DNA from: Takakia lepidozioides
Taxonomy: Eukaryota > Streptophyta > Takakiopsida > Takakiales > Takakiaceae
NCBI GenBank assembly: GCA_030704615.1
Contig: CM060733.1
Coordinates: 75,742,907 to 75,802,906, forward strand
DNA length: 60,000 nt
Direction of reading: 5' to 3'
The position numbers and the translations under genes were made by a program. The notes under the pieces are model-generated. The model was not told where the DNA came from, did not search any database, and saw nothing but the letters and a program-made list of their open reading frames with translations. Below are positions 23,259 through 34,255 of this stretch, one piece after another. How positions within the stretch are numbered: position 1 is the first letter of the stretch; each line of letters begins with the position of its first letter.

Positions 23259-24318
23259 CACCATGCCGGAAGCCTTTTGGGAAGGGTTGTTGGCGCAGTT
23301 TGGCGGGACGTTGAAAGACGTGTTGAAGGCGGCTAATGCCACTTCCGCTAAGGCAAAGTTTAAGGTGAAGCCTAAGGAACCCGGCACCTTCGAGGGCATC
23401 CGAAATCGGAAGGCACTCAACACCTGGCTCTTGGAGCTAGAGCAGTACTTCCGGGCGGCCAAGTTGAGTGATGAGGATCGGGTGGAAGTGGCTCCCACCT
23501 ATTTGAGGGGCTATGCTCAACAATGGTGGCAGAAACGCCTTCACGACCGAGGTCCAAGTCCGGAAACCTTGAACTGGAGTGGGTTCAAGGAATTGATGAA
23601 GAGACAGTTTGTGCCCCTCAACGCGTCCTGGCTTGCCCGGGACAAGATGAGGAATTTGAAGCAAACAGATGACATTCGGGGGTATGTCCAGGCTTTCAAT
23701 GTGCTATTGCTCGAAGTCGCGGACATGGCAGAACCAGAAATGGTCTTCAACTTTGTGGCGGGACTGGCCCCATGGGCCAGGCGGAAGTTGGAGGAGAAGC
23801 CACCCAAGACTTTGAACGAGGCAATTGAGAGGGCTGAATGTTTCTCGGATGTCCCTAGGGGTGAGAGACAAGGCCGTACGGAGCTGAACCACAAGAAGAC
23901 CCGGCGGGAAGGTGACTCCTTCCGACCGGAAAAGAAGTGGGATAGGCCACGCGGCGATAATGGCACGTGGAAATCGAAGGGATGGCCTTCACACGTCAAG
24001 GCGGCACCTGGTGCTTCGAAAGGAAAAGCGGGTGGAGCAGCTTATGGCGGACAGAAGGCAACCTTTGATGGAGTGTGTTTCAATTGCGGGGAGCCCGGGC
24101 ACATGGCCAAGAAGTGCACAAAACCTCGACAATTGAACATGACTCGAGCAACCACGGAGCTGTCGGAAGATACAATCAGTCGCTTGGTGGAAGCGGTGGT
24201 CGCCAGGACTTGCAAGGTAGGCAACTATTCTTGTGAGTTGTATCAGGAAACTGGCGCCCTGCGTAAAGGGAGTCAGTTATTGTTCATGGATGGGATAATA
24301 TCCGGAACTAACGTGTCG
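23259..24318 (+). mobile_element. gag-only retroelement insertion with intact ORF
   Basis: A plus-strand ORF of 359 codons (23263-24342) sits inside the minus-strand PPR gene. It has the Ty3/gypsy capsid pattern (W-L-x-LEQYF, YLRGYAQQWW, F-x-x-LMKRQFVP), a basic linker and a perfect zinc knuckle CFNCGEPGHMAKKC near residues 272-285. It ends with LLFMDGIISGTNV, the segment that in plant gypsy elements runs directly into the protease active site. Just there the sequence returns to PPR. There is no protease, RT or LTR. The ORF starts at the first ATG a few bases after the left junction. The last few codons (after about 24318) derive from PPR DNA. Confidence 0.8.
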
Positions 24319-25257
24319 TTGTGCAAACACAAACAAATGTGATGTGGTTGGTTTTCACCCCTTTGCACATCGTTTGCTCATAGGTCTCCAAAGCCTCCAT
24401 CCCGCGCCCTTGCTGTGCATATCTAGCAATCATCACACTCCACGACACCACATCACATTCAGCCATATTGTCAAACACTCCATTTGCAGCCTCGATGCAC
24501 CCACATTTGACATACATGTCCACCAGGGTAGTGTTCAAAATGACATCGGGTACAATTCCAGATTTGATAATGTCACCATGGACCTCTTTGCACTTTTCCA
24601 GGGCTGCCAGGCTTGCACACGCATTGCAAATGCAAACAAACGTCATGTGTTTGGGCTTCACCCCCTTCGCACATCATTTGCTCATAGTTCTCCAAAGCCT
24701 CCATCCCGCGCGCTTGCTGTGCATATCCTGCAATCATCGCACTCCATGACACCACATCTCGTTCAGCCATACTGTCAAACACTCCCTTCATACATGTCCA
24801 CGAGGGTATTGTTCAGAATGACATTTGGTACAACTGCAGCTCTGACCATGTCGCCATGAACCTCTTTGCCCTTTTCCAGAGCTGCCAGGCTTGCACATGC
24901 ATTGCAAATGCACAAAAACGTGATGTGATCGGGCTTCACCCCTTCCCCCATCATTTGATCATAGGTCTCCAAGGCCTCCATACCACGTCCCTGCTGTGGA
25001 TACCCTGCAAGCATCGTGTTCCATGACACCACATCTCGTTCAGCCATAGTGTTGAAAACTCCCTTCGCATCCTTAATGCACCCACATTTGGCATTCATGT
25101 CCACCAGGGTAGTGTTCACAATGACATCTGACACAATTTCAGCTTTGACAATGTCATCATGGACCTCTTTCCCCTTTTCCAGGGCTCCCAGGCTTGCAAA
25201 TAGCCACTCCGTGATGACTTGACAGCTGTATCCACCAGCCTGCATGAGTGAAAACAT

Positions 25258-25786
25258 AAATCAAGAAAATGCACATCAATGGATCATATATGTTCAATAT
25301 GTTTTTACCAAATTATTAATGAAGATGCACTGTCTAGTGTAGGATATTGCTCCCTTATATCATACCTATTTAGGCCAATGCATTTTCAAGCCAAATTTGC
25401 ACCATAAAATGGGCTTTCTACAAGGAGGAGAGGGAGATGTATAATTAGGCTTTGCTTGCATAACCCAACGGCCAGAAACCCAAACACCTGTTGTAGATAG
25501 AGCACAAAAGACTGGAAGGGGACAGGGTGCAAAATGAGGGCTACTACCACCACTGAATGCTTACTCCAGTGGTACACCTCCCTTCGAAACAACTCTTCAT
25601 TATAGAATCACTCTGATAGGAGAGATGAGGACAAACAAGAAACGAGCTTCTCCTCATCTATGTTATCTGTTTTTGGATACTTTCATGCTGCCACATCGGC
25701 AGTAACTTGTCAAAGTCACTCCTAACCACCACAGATCCACCCAACGAGCTAACTTACAGAATTCAATATGCATCTCAGGGCCGAGT
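25258..25786. other. No gene seen
   Basis: The sequence between the PPR gene and the first PDF-like exon includes the start of the repeat unit (from about 25640) that recurs to 29.7 kb. No independent gene is seen. Confidence 0.45.
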
Positions 25787-25981
25787 CTAATGAGAGGATA
25801 AAACAAGGACCTCTTGAGTGTGCAGCTTGTGTCTGTAGCGTTCAGAATGACATCTGGTAATCTGACAGGCATTCACCTTTTTCCCTCGGTTGTCCCACCA
25901 TTGGCTGGGGTCAGAAAAGTATTCATCCCACAACTTCTCATCATCTCTGTTTACATGTTTTTGGATACTTTCCTGTGTCAC
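25787..25981 (-). pseudogene. PDF-like (OSB-type) exon, copy 1
   Basis: Minus-strand frame containing LWDEYFSDPSQWWDNRGKKVN near its start. This W-x-x-x-F-x-x-P-x-x-WWDNR-x-x-K-x-N pattern matches my recollection of the PDF motif of plant organellar single-stranded-DNA-binding (OSB) proteins. A shifted frame continues it with RLPDVIL. It is the best-preserved first half of the motif in the window. It stands alone with intron-like flanks and no continuing frame, so it is a pseudo-exon. Confidence 0.55.
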
Positions 25982-26198
25982 ATTGGCAGTATCATGTCAA
26001 AGTCACTCCAAACTACCATTAAAGGTTCACTCACAGCTAACTTGCAGAATTCAACATGGAAATTTAGGGTAGATTCTGATAAGAGGGGAAAACAGGGTGA
26101 AATGTGTTGAAGAATGTGCCTTCTCCTCATCTATGTTATCTATTATTGGATACTTTCATGCTGCCACATTGGCAGTAACTTGTCAAAGTCACTCTTAA

Positions 26199-26495
26199 TC
26201 ACCACAGATCCACCCAACGAGCTAACTTACAGAGTTCAATATGCATCTTAGGGCCGAATCTGATGAGAGGGTAAAACAGACAGAAATAGGTTGAAGAAGA
26301 AGGTGCCCTCACCACATTGTCCTTGACCTTCTGATCAACCCTAAAGGACCTTGTGTGTGTGTAGCTTGTGCCTGAAGCCTTCATAATGACATCTGGTAAT
26401 CTGTAGGTATTCACCTTTTTGCCTCGTTTGTCCCACCATTAGCTGGGGTCAGAAAAGTATTCATCCCACAGCTTCCTCATCTCTATTTACATGTT
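26199..26495 (-). pseudogene. PDF-like exon, copy 2
   Basis: Repeat of the 25787-25981 unit, with YFSDPS and GKKVNTYRLPDVI readable on the minus strand, in more than one frame. The surrounding intron-like DNA (a TTTTTGGATACTTTCCTG word and a CAGCTAACTTGCAGAATT-like word) is shared with the other copies. Confidence 0.5.
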
Positions 26496-26829
26496 TTTGG
26501 ATACTTTCCTGTGTCACATTGGCAGTATCATGTCAAAGTCACTCCAAACTACCAAAGATTCACTCAATCAGCTAACTTGCATAATCCAACATGGAAATGT
26601 AGGGCAGATTCTGATAAGAGGGGAAAACAAGGTGAAATGTGTTGAAGAAGGTGTCTTCTCCTCATCCATATTATCTGTTTTTGGATACTTTCCTATTGCC
26701 ACATCAACAATAACTTGTCAAAGTCACTCCTAACCACCACAGATCCACCTAACGAGCTAGCTTACAGAGTTCAATATGCATCTCAAGGCCGAGTCTGATG
26801 AGAGGGTAAAACAGACAGAAAGAGGTTGA

Positions 26830-27075
26830 AGAAGAAGATGCACTCACCACATTGTCCTTGACCTTGTGTCATGACCCATGGAGGATTTCACCAAACATCA
26901 ACCCTAAAGAACCTCTTGTGTATGCAGCTTGTGTTTGCAGCCTTCAGAATGATATCTGGTAATCTACAGGCATTCACCTTTTTGCCTCGTTTGTCCCACC
27001 AAGCAGCTGGTTCGATTGGCATTTTGTTCATGAAGTCCTCTGCCACCTCCACTCAACCTGCGCGGCCATGATTTT
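26830..27075 (-). pseudogene. PDF-like exon, copy 3
   Basis: Minus strand: a GGCAAAAAGGTGAATGCC segment encoding GKKVNAC is followed by LPDVI-like and HKR-like codons, then a splice-like region. The WWDNR part is partly replaced by unrelated sequence near 27000. It is a degenerate copy of the same exon. Confidence 0.4.
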
Positions 27076-27310
27076 ACTCACAGATTGATCTGTGAGAACC
27101 ACCATGGTGCATGTGAGCAAGTAGAGATTGAAAAAAGACCAAGCTGACTCTCCCAAGAACCTTGTAAACATCAGGAACAATACCAAATCTTGGCACTAAG
27201 AGCCCACATTTGCAGGATGGACAAACTTCTTCACATCGCACATTCAGAAAAGCGACACCTTGCGATTGAGGTTGTCCCACCATGTGCAAGAGCTGCTGCT
27301 GTGTACTCAC
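27074..27310 (-). pseudogene. Repeated exon fragment with CPSCKCG motif
   Basis: Minus-strand frame with RCEEVCPSCKCG and a VPDVYKVLGRVSL block. Related copies occur at 32.7-32.95 kb (-) and twice at 58.4-58.8 kb (+). I do not recognise the domain. The Cys pairs might bind metal but are not kept in all copies. It is linked to the PDF-like exons in each locus, so it may be another exon of the same ancestral gene. Confidence 0.4.
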
Positions 27311-28905
27311 AATCTGTGAATGTCTCCATCTGCGAATCGCGATCGGCCTGTGAAACCCCTCCTGTGGTTCAACAAGATCAATACACGGGCAGGTTGGGCA
27401 GTTTCAAAAAACTGGCGTGACGAGTTCTATTCGCGTTTCTCGGGCGGGCAGTTCGGGCAGACTCGACATAATTTGAGGACGAAACGTGGCGACGATGATG
27501 TGGCGACAAAAACGTGGCACTATGGCACCCTATTCTTGCTCTACGCTAAACTAGCTTCTGACCTTCGATCGTCGCTAGAATTAATTTTTTTAAGTAAAAC
27601 TTTGGATTTTTTTGTGATTTTGTTTTTTTTTTTAAACTAGGTGAAAGGATATTGCCTTACCGTATTTTCTAAGTATAACTTTTCTAAAACTTACCTCAAA
27701 AAAATAAATTGCACCCTATATTTGTTCTCACGTGGTTTTAAAAATACTGGGAGTGACCCCCCCAAGCATGGAAGTCAAAGCAGATGAGGGTGAAGTGACG
27801 CACATGAGGAGGTTAGCTATTTCATGAGCATGAGCGGCATGAGCGGAGTAGTAAGACAATCGGTTTTCATGAGCAGAAGTACAAATTCTGGAAATAAAAA
27901 ACATTTAAAAACATTATTTTTAATGGAATGTAGCAGGAAAAAACAAAACAAAAACCAATATAATATTCATTGTTTGAAGTAGAAATTGTAGTTTTGAGAG
28001 CCGTGCTCATGATATTTCGTCTTTCGCCCATGCGAATTCCGAGCGACATCTGCAAAAATGGCGCCGAATTTTGCGGTAATAAGTTCCGCAAGCAGAAAAA
28101 TCGGCGACGTATTGCGCGGTAATAGGTGTCTCCGCCGAAAAATAGTGCCGAATTTCGCGGTTATAGGTCCCAACATGATTGAAGTGTAAGCCCAAAATTT
28201 GGAAAAAGACCATAGCGGGTGTGAAATATACTACGGCCTATGTTGTAGGACATTCCACATAAATGTGGAGGATACCACAGTTCACCGTAGGTTGCTTGTG
28301 GTCAGTATCACGATCTAAAGACATCTAAACACAATTCCAAAGCATCACGGCAACAACCTGCTCATGACATGAAGAACTGACTAAGCATGGCCAGAACAAC
28401 AGATAGAATGAGCAGATGCAACGATAATTCAAAATTACATAAGTGCTTCATTGCCCAAATACACTTCAGTCTGACATCAAAGAGTCTGAGTCTAAGATCA
28501 AAGATCTGAGTCTGAGTCTGAGGCAGAGGCCAGGCTGCACAATGCAGCCCAGCACAGGGGTTCAGCCTAAAGCTCCAAAAAATGACATTTGTTTGTTTTC
28601 CAAGTTCCTGCATAAAGATGCACCAACCAACATTGCATTGTGAGACACTCACTATACTCCAAAGCTATCAGGGAAGGTCACTGAGCAACCTGCCAAGGCG
28701 GAAACACCTGAGTCTAGACCCACACTATATCCCTGCTTCTTCAGCTATCCATGCCTCTGCACAAATCAAGTATACATCCTTGCCTTGCTGCTAGCAGCTG
28801 ACGATGACAGCCTAGATTTATTCTAGGAAACACCCAACTCAGCTTATCACACTAGTTCCTATGCTCAATTGCATCTGCTACTCTCTATAATCCAACAAGC
28901 ATTCA
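27311..28905. other. No gene seen
   Basis: AT-rich and mixed DNA. It contains a short block (28054-28071, AAATGGCGCCGAATTT) related to the satellite-like unit at 35.6-36.2 kb, and a CTGAGTCTGAGTCTGAG microrepeat near 28500. No supported gene. Confidence 0.45.
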
Positions 28906-29262
28906 CCTTCTTGCCTCGATTGTCCCACCATTGACTGGGGTCAGAAAAGTATTCATTCCACAGCTTGTCCTCGTCTCTGTTACCTATTTCTGGATACTTT
29001 CCTGTTGTCACATCGGCAGTATCATGTCAAAGTCACTCCAAACTAGATTCACTCAACCAGCTAACTTGCAGAATTCAACATGGAAAGTTAGGGCCGATTC
29101 TAATAAGAGGGAAATGTAATGAAGAAGATGCTTTCATTAGCAACGCCTGATTATATCAATTGTGCCGCTGCTGCCAGTTGACCATCTACCCATGTAGGTT
29201 TCTGGTAGCTATTGATCCACAGGGAATCACAGGTAATGTGGAGCTTGAAATCTGGCCCTCTT
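28906..29262 (-). pseudogene. PDF-like exons, copy 4 (both halves)
   Basis: Minus strand. The 29262-29172 part encodes RGPDFKLHITCDSLW and then a KPTWVDGQLAAA segment, matching the PDF-x-x-LW-x-P-x-WV-x-x-x-L second half of the motif without a stop. The 28985-28906 part encodes LWNEYFSDP before a frameshift. The relative order is as in a rearranged or tandemly amplified gene rather than a functional one. Confidence 0.5.
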
Positions 29263-29454
29263 AGATGAATCTGGACCCACACTCTATCCCTGCTCCTACA
29301 GCTATCCATGCCTTTGCACAAATCATGCATTCACCCTTTCCGTGCTGCTAGCAACTGACAATGAAAGCCTAGAATTGTGCTAGGAAACACCCAACTCAAC
29401 TTATCACACTAGTTCCTATGCTCAATTGCATTTGCTACTCTCTGTAATCCAACA

Positions 29455-29850
29455 GGCATTTACCTTTTGCCTCAATTGTCCCACCATTGACTGGGGTCAG
29501 AAAAGTATTCATTCCACAGCTCCTGGTCTCCTTGTCTCTGTTACTTGTTTCTGGATACTTTCCTGTTGTCACATTAGCAATATTAGTCAGTCACTCCAAA
29601 CTATCAAAGGTTTACTCAACCAGCTAACTTGCAGAATTCAACATGAAAATTCAGGGCCGATTCTGATAAGAGGGAAAAACAGGGTGAAATGTGTTGAAGA
29701 AGGTGCCTTCATTAGCAGTGCCTGAATTTATCAATTGTGTTGCTACTGGTGCAGCTTCCAGTTGGCCATCTACCCATGCAGGTTGCTAGTAGTTATTCTA
29801 TTGATTCACAGGGAATCATAAGTAATCTTGTGCCTGAAATCTGGCCACTC
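29455..29850 (-). pseudogene. PDF-like exons, copy 5
   Basis: A second block duplicated from 28.9-29.26 kb: the YFSDP-type half at about 29540-29455 and the second half at 29845-29750, here with an in-frame stop. The flanking intron-like DNA repeats almost word for word, showing a tandem duplication of about 550 bp. Confidence 0.45.
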
Positions 29851-31590
29851 TATCCCTTTGCTTCTTTTCGCCCACACATATGCAGCCATCACAGCCTCCA
29901 AACTGTGGCCCTTTGCCCATCATTTGCTCATAGGTATCCAAAGCCTCCATCCCGTGAATGTGCAGCCATCTTATCAAACACTGCCTTTGCATCCTCGATG
30001 GACCCACATTTGGCATAAAAGTCCACGAGGGTATTGTTCAGAATCACATCTGGTACAATTCCAGCTTTGGCGATGTCACCATGCACCTCTTTGCCCTTTT
30101 CCAGGGCTGCTAGGCTTGCACAAGCATTGCGAACGCACACAAAACGTGATGTGGTTGCACTTCACCCCTTCCCCCATCAATTGCTCATACGTCTCCAAGG
30201 CCTCCATCTCGCGCCCCTGCTGTGCATACCTTGCAAGCATCGTGTTCCATGACACCACATCTCGTCATAGTGTTGAACAATCCCTTTGCATCCTCAATGC
30301 TCCCACATTTGGCATACATGTCCACCAGGGCAGAGTTCAAAATGACACTGGGTACAATTCTAGCTTTGACAATGTCACCACGGACCTCTTTGCCCTTTTC
30401 CAGGGCTGCCAGGCTTGCAAACGCACACAAATGTGACATGGTTGGGCTTCACCCCTTCGCAGATCATTTGCTCATAGGTCTCCAAAACCTCCATCCCGTG
30501 CCCTTGCTGTGCATATCCTGCAATCATCGCACTCCACAACACCACATCTCGTTCAGCCATATTGTCGAACACTCCCTTTGCATGATCGATGCTCCCACAT
30601 TTGGCATACATGTCCACCAGGGTATTGTTCAGGATCACATCTGGTACGATTTTAGCTCTGACGATGTCGCCTTGCACCTCTATGCCCTTTTGCAAGGCTG
30701 TCAGGCTTGCACACGCACTGCAAACGCACACAAATATGATGTGGTTGGGCTTCACCCCTTCCCCCATCATTTGCTCATAGGTCTCCAAAGCCTCCATCCC
30801 ACACCCCTACTGTGCATATCCTGCGAGCATCGCACTCCATGACACCACATTTCGTTCAGCCATATTGTCGAACACTTCCTTTGCATCCTTGATGCACCCA
30901 CATTTGGCATACATGTCCACCAGGGCAGTATTCAGGATGACATCTGGTAGGATTCCAACTCTCACGATGTCGCCATGCACCTCTTTGCCCTTTTCCAGGG
31001 CTGCCAGGCTTGCACATGCACTGCAAACGCTACAAACGTGATGTGGTTGGGCTTCACCGCTTCCCCCATCATTTGCTCATAGGTCTCCAAGGCATTCCTA
31101 CCACACCCATGCTTGGTAAATCCTGCCAACATGATATTCCACGTGATCAAAGATCGTTGAGGCATTCTGTTGAACACTTGGTGAGCATCCATGATGCTCC
31201 CGCACTTAACATACATGTTGACAAGGGTGTGGAGGAGAAAAACATTTGGCGTGAATCCACTTTGGATAATGTGAGTGTGCACCTGCTTTCCAACTTCCAG
31301 GCCTTTCACCTTGATGCACTTATGCAAGAGACAGACATGCGTTTCTGAATCTGCTGAAATGCCTCTTTGGTTTAAAGTCTGTAGAGCCTCTTTCAGTCTG
31401 CGTGCCTCACAAGGCATCTTCACATGCCCAGAAGTGCCAGAAGAGGCATTGTGGACTCCCCCTCTTGATCCTCTTCCAGAAGCTGTGGTCTTGGTTGAGG
31501 TGCTTGATTTTATCAACTGTGACATTGCAGCTGCTGCCTTTAGTTGACCATCTACCCATGCAGGTTTCTTGTAGCTATTGATCCTAGCTA
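29816..31590 (-). pseudogene. PPR gene with PDF-like leader, frameshifted
   Basis: Minus strand, upstream end near 31590. The frame opens with the tail of a PDF-like motif (KKPAWVDGQLKAAAA), a Ser/Gly-rich linker (about 60 residues) and then PPR motifs: GLEVGKQVHTHI, LVNMYVKCGSIMDAHQVF, MPQRSLITW, ALETYEQMMGEAVKPNHITF. It continues through 30962, 30797-30375, 30439-30185, 30258-30076 and 30140-29928 with about six more repeats in alternating frames. No E or DYW domain is seen at the end; the last repeat runs into a PDF-like copy near 29850. Expected role if intact: organellar RNA binding. Confidence 0.8.
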
Positions 31591-31599
31591 GTGCTTTGT

Positions 31600-32284
31600 T
31601 CTATCGATGTGCTGCTGCCGCTACTGTTTCCAGTTGACCATCTACCCACTTGTAGCCGTTGTGCTATTGAAGAAGGTGCCCCCTTTCCCCCATTTTCCAG
31701 AGGTCCCAGGCTTGCACACGCTTTTGCAAACACAAACACCCACGCCTGGTAAATCCTTCCAGCATTGTATTCCATGAGATCAAAGATCGTTGAGGCATTC
31801 TGTTGAAAACTTGGTGAGCATTCATGATGCTCCCGCACTTAACATACATGTTGACAAGGGTGTTGAGGAGAAAAACAGTTGGCGTGAGTCCACTTTGGAT
31901 CATAATGTGAGTGTGCACCTGCTTTCCAGCTTCCAGACCTTTCCTCTTGATGCACTTAAGCAAGAGACAGACATACTTATCTAAATCTGCTGAAATTCCT
32001 CATTGGTTTAAAGTCTGTAGAGCCTCATTCAGTCTGCCTGCCTCACAACGCATCTTGACATGCCCAGAAGTGCCAGAACAGGCATTGTGGACTCCCTCTC
32101 TTGATCCTCTTCCAGAAGTTGTGGTCATGGTTGAGGTGCCTGATTTGATCATTTGTGTCGTTGCTGCCGCGGCTTCCAATTGACCATCTACCCATGCAGG
32201 TTTCTTGTAGCTATCCTTCCACAGGGAATCATAGGTGATCTGGAGCTTGAAATCCGGCCCGCTTCGATGAATCTCAACCCACAC
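31600..32284 (-). pseudogene. Duplicate 5' end of the PDF-PPR gene
   Basis: Minus strand from 32284. RSGPDFKLQITYDSLWKDS and then KKPAWVDGQLEAAAA, then the Ser/Gly-rich linker, in one open frame (32284-32000). A stop follows and then the first PPR repeats (31963-31664: KGLEAGKQVHTHI, LVNMYVKCGSIMNAH, MPQRSLISW). It is about 80-90 per cent alike to 31590-31000 by eye and lies directly upstream, a tandem duplication. The motif-to-PPR linkage is thus seen twice. Confidence 0.75.
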
Positions 32285-32559
32285 TCTATCCCTGCTCCTT
32301 CATTCCAGAGCTTCTCTTAGTTTCTGTTATCTATTTTCAATACTTTCTTGTTGCCACATAGGCAGTAACATGTCAAATCACTTCAAAACCCCCGGTACCA
32401 TAGATCCACCAAGAGCTAACTTGCAGAATTCAACATGAAAATTAGGGACAATTCTGATAACAAGGAAAACAGGCTGAAATGTATTGAAGGTGCCTCCGTT
32501 ACCACTGCCTAGTTCTATCAACCGAGTCTGATGGGAGGGAAAAACAGGCTGAAATAGGT

Positions 32560-33060
32560 CAAAGAAGAAGGTGCCCTCACCACATTGTCCTCGACCTTGT
32601 GTCATGACCCATGGAGGATTTGACTGACCACGAACCTAAGAGAACCTCTTGTGTGTATTGCTTGTGTCTGTAGTCAGGTAATGTCTGATTGGTCTATGAG
32701 AACCACCACGGTGCAGCTGAGCGGGCAGAAATTGAAGCACGGCTTGCTGAGACCAAGCTGACTCTTCCAAGAACCTTGTAAACATCAGGAAGGATACCAA
32801 AACACGGTACTAACAGGAGCCAAGAGCCCACATTTGCAGGATGAACAAACTTCTTCACATCGTACATTAAGAAAAAGCCACACCTTGCGATTGCGGTTGT
32901 CCCACCATCATGAAGGATCTTTAAAAACTCATGCCAGCTCTGCTCCATGCTGCAAATTCAAGGCTGAGTTTGATGAGAGCGCAAAACAGGCTGAAATAGG
33001 TCGAAGAAGAAGGTGCCCTCACCACATTGTCCTCGACCTAAGACCAAACTGACTCTCCCC
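32560..33060 (-). repeat. Repeat unit with CPSCKCG-type exon, copy
   Basis: Minus-strand match to 27074-27310 and inverted match to 58250-58650 and 58650-59095. The GAAGAAGGTGCCCTCACCACA word occurs at both ends of the unit. The coding part (32948-32694) is degenerate. Confidence 0.65.
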
Positions 33061-33812
33061 AGAACGGCGAGCTCTCAGCCGACACCTAGTCCTCGCACAC
33101 ATACCCTAGCGTTTGTCGGGTTGCTTGCTTTTCAGATGCGAAGGTTGCTCCAACTGCGGGTCTCCCATGTTTGCCCTCCCTCCCGCTCGCTGCTCTAAGT
33201 CCCAACCCTCTCTCTCTCCCTCTCGCTCGCTCGCTCTAAGTCCCAACCCTCTGTTCACAGCTACCGGGATGGGCAACTTTTAAAAAAAATTAACATTTTG
33301 CAAACCCTACAAGCAACTTTTGCAAAAAAATTTAAACCTTTTGCACTTTGCAACAAGTTTTAAAGGTACCATGTACTAGCTCTACCCTGTTTTCATTTTA
33401 CAATGTTGAATGATTTATATTTATGTCCCTGCACTGATATGGCCACACTTAATTTGACTCCCTTCAATCATAATATGAGGACTGTTAAGCTTGCATTGCA
33501 TTCGGTTTACATTGCAAAGTGCGACGACCACCTCTTCGTCTTTCCGAGGGCAGATTTCTGAAGTTCATGATTTATTCCATTTGCAGCGGAGTACTAACTA
33601 AACCCATACACCAAAATCAGTGGAAATAATTGTATGGTCCCATTTCACACAGGTGTGTAACATGCCATGTAAACTAAGCCAACCCCTGCCATGGTCATGG
33701 CTGTTTTCACACCGTTCTTGCCTGGGGTGTGGACCACATGTGAGACACCCCACAGTTAGGGCATATTTAGACCCACGCCTTGGCTCAGTCTACAGACCCG
33801 TGATAAAAAGCC
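33061..33812. other. No gene seen; possible 5' region of the next gene
   Basis: CT-rich stretch with a duplicated GCTCTAAGTCCCAACCCTCT (33189 and 33231 areas), then AT-rich DNA. It may hold the promoter or first exons of the 33.8-38.7 kb gene, but I see no clear signal. Confidence 0.4.
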
Positions 33813-33833
33813 GTGGAATGTGCCAGGTGTGAG

Positions 33834-34255
33834 ATGGCATACCCGTGGAAAAAGCCGGTTTATCTTCTAGTGCCAAGCGATATCGACAAGCTGAAATTCT
33901 CTTTCCGGGAGGGATATCGAATGGGGTCTGCCGCGTTTTACGTTTCCATTGAGAACGACCACGGAGCTTCTCGTGCCCACACTTCCGATGAGGTGGACAA
34001 ATGGGGTCCCTATTGGCAAAGGCGAAATGAGGAGTTCGAGAGATTGATTGCTACTGATCCTCTTTTCCAGCACTTGTCCGGAAAGATGTTTTACGTGTGG
34101 GACGACAATCATCGCATCCTGGCATGGATGGAGTACATAGCCCAAGCCCACCCCAACGACCTGAATTGGTATTTTGCCGTGGAGTGTGTTGTGCTGAAGG
34201 TTGCGGGGCCCAAAGATCGCAGTCTTCTCAAAGCTGCAATGGCAGACATCAACTC
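33834..34255 (+). other. ParB-like domain (exon 1 of the above)
   Basis: About 140 residues: a KPVYLLVPSDID strand at the start, a helical middle, then GKMFYVWDDNHRILAWMEYI and the closing strand FAVECVVL. In ParB/Srx-fold proteins a strand, a D-G-N-H-R-type loop and a helix form the nucleotide or catalytic site. Asp, Asn, His and Arg are present here, but Gly is replaced by Asp. This is pattern recognition by eye; another fold is possible. Confidence 0.45.

Larger units (their letters stand above)
22699..25257 (-). pseudogene. PPR (PLS class) gene with DYW remnant, split and frameshifted
   Basis: Minus strand, 5' end at 25257. Successive pieces (25257-24775, 24791-24573, 24661-24308, 23194-22871) encode 35-residue PPR motifs of P, L and S type: LVDMYAKCG-like, AERDVVSW, MIAGYAQQGRGMEAL and GVKPNHITFVC-like blocks. 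The last piece (22962-22699) carries part of a DYW domain (GYVPGTRFLLHDVEE, then IVGRAIVVWDAN) but lacks the His-Xaa-Glu/zinc residues and the terminal Asp-Tyr-Trp. Such proteins bind organellar RNA and, with an intact DYW, edit C to U. The gene is broken by frameshifts and by a gag insertion at 23259-24318. Confidence 0.85.

Noticed and set aside
29828-30842. Long plus-strand ORFs (202 and 206 codons) opposite the PPR gene
   Set aside because: They are the antisense shadow of the PPR repeats; the meaningful motifs are on the minus strand.
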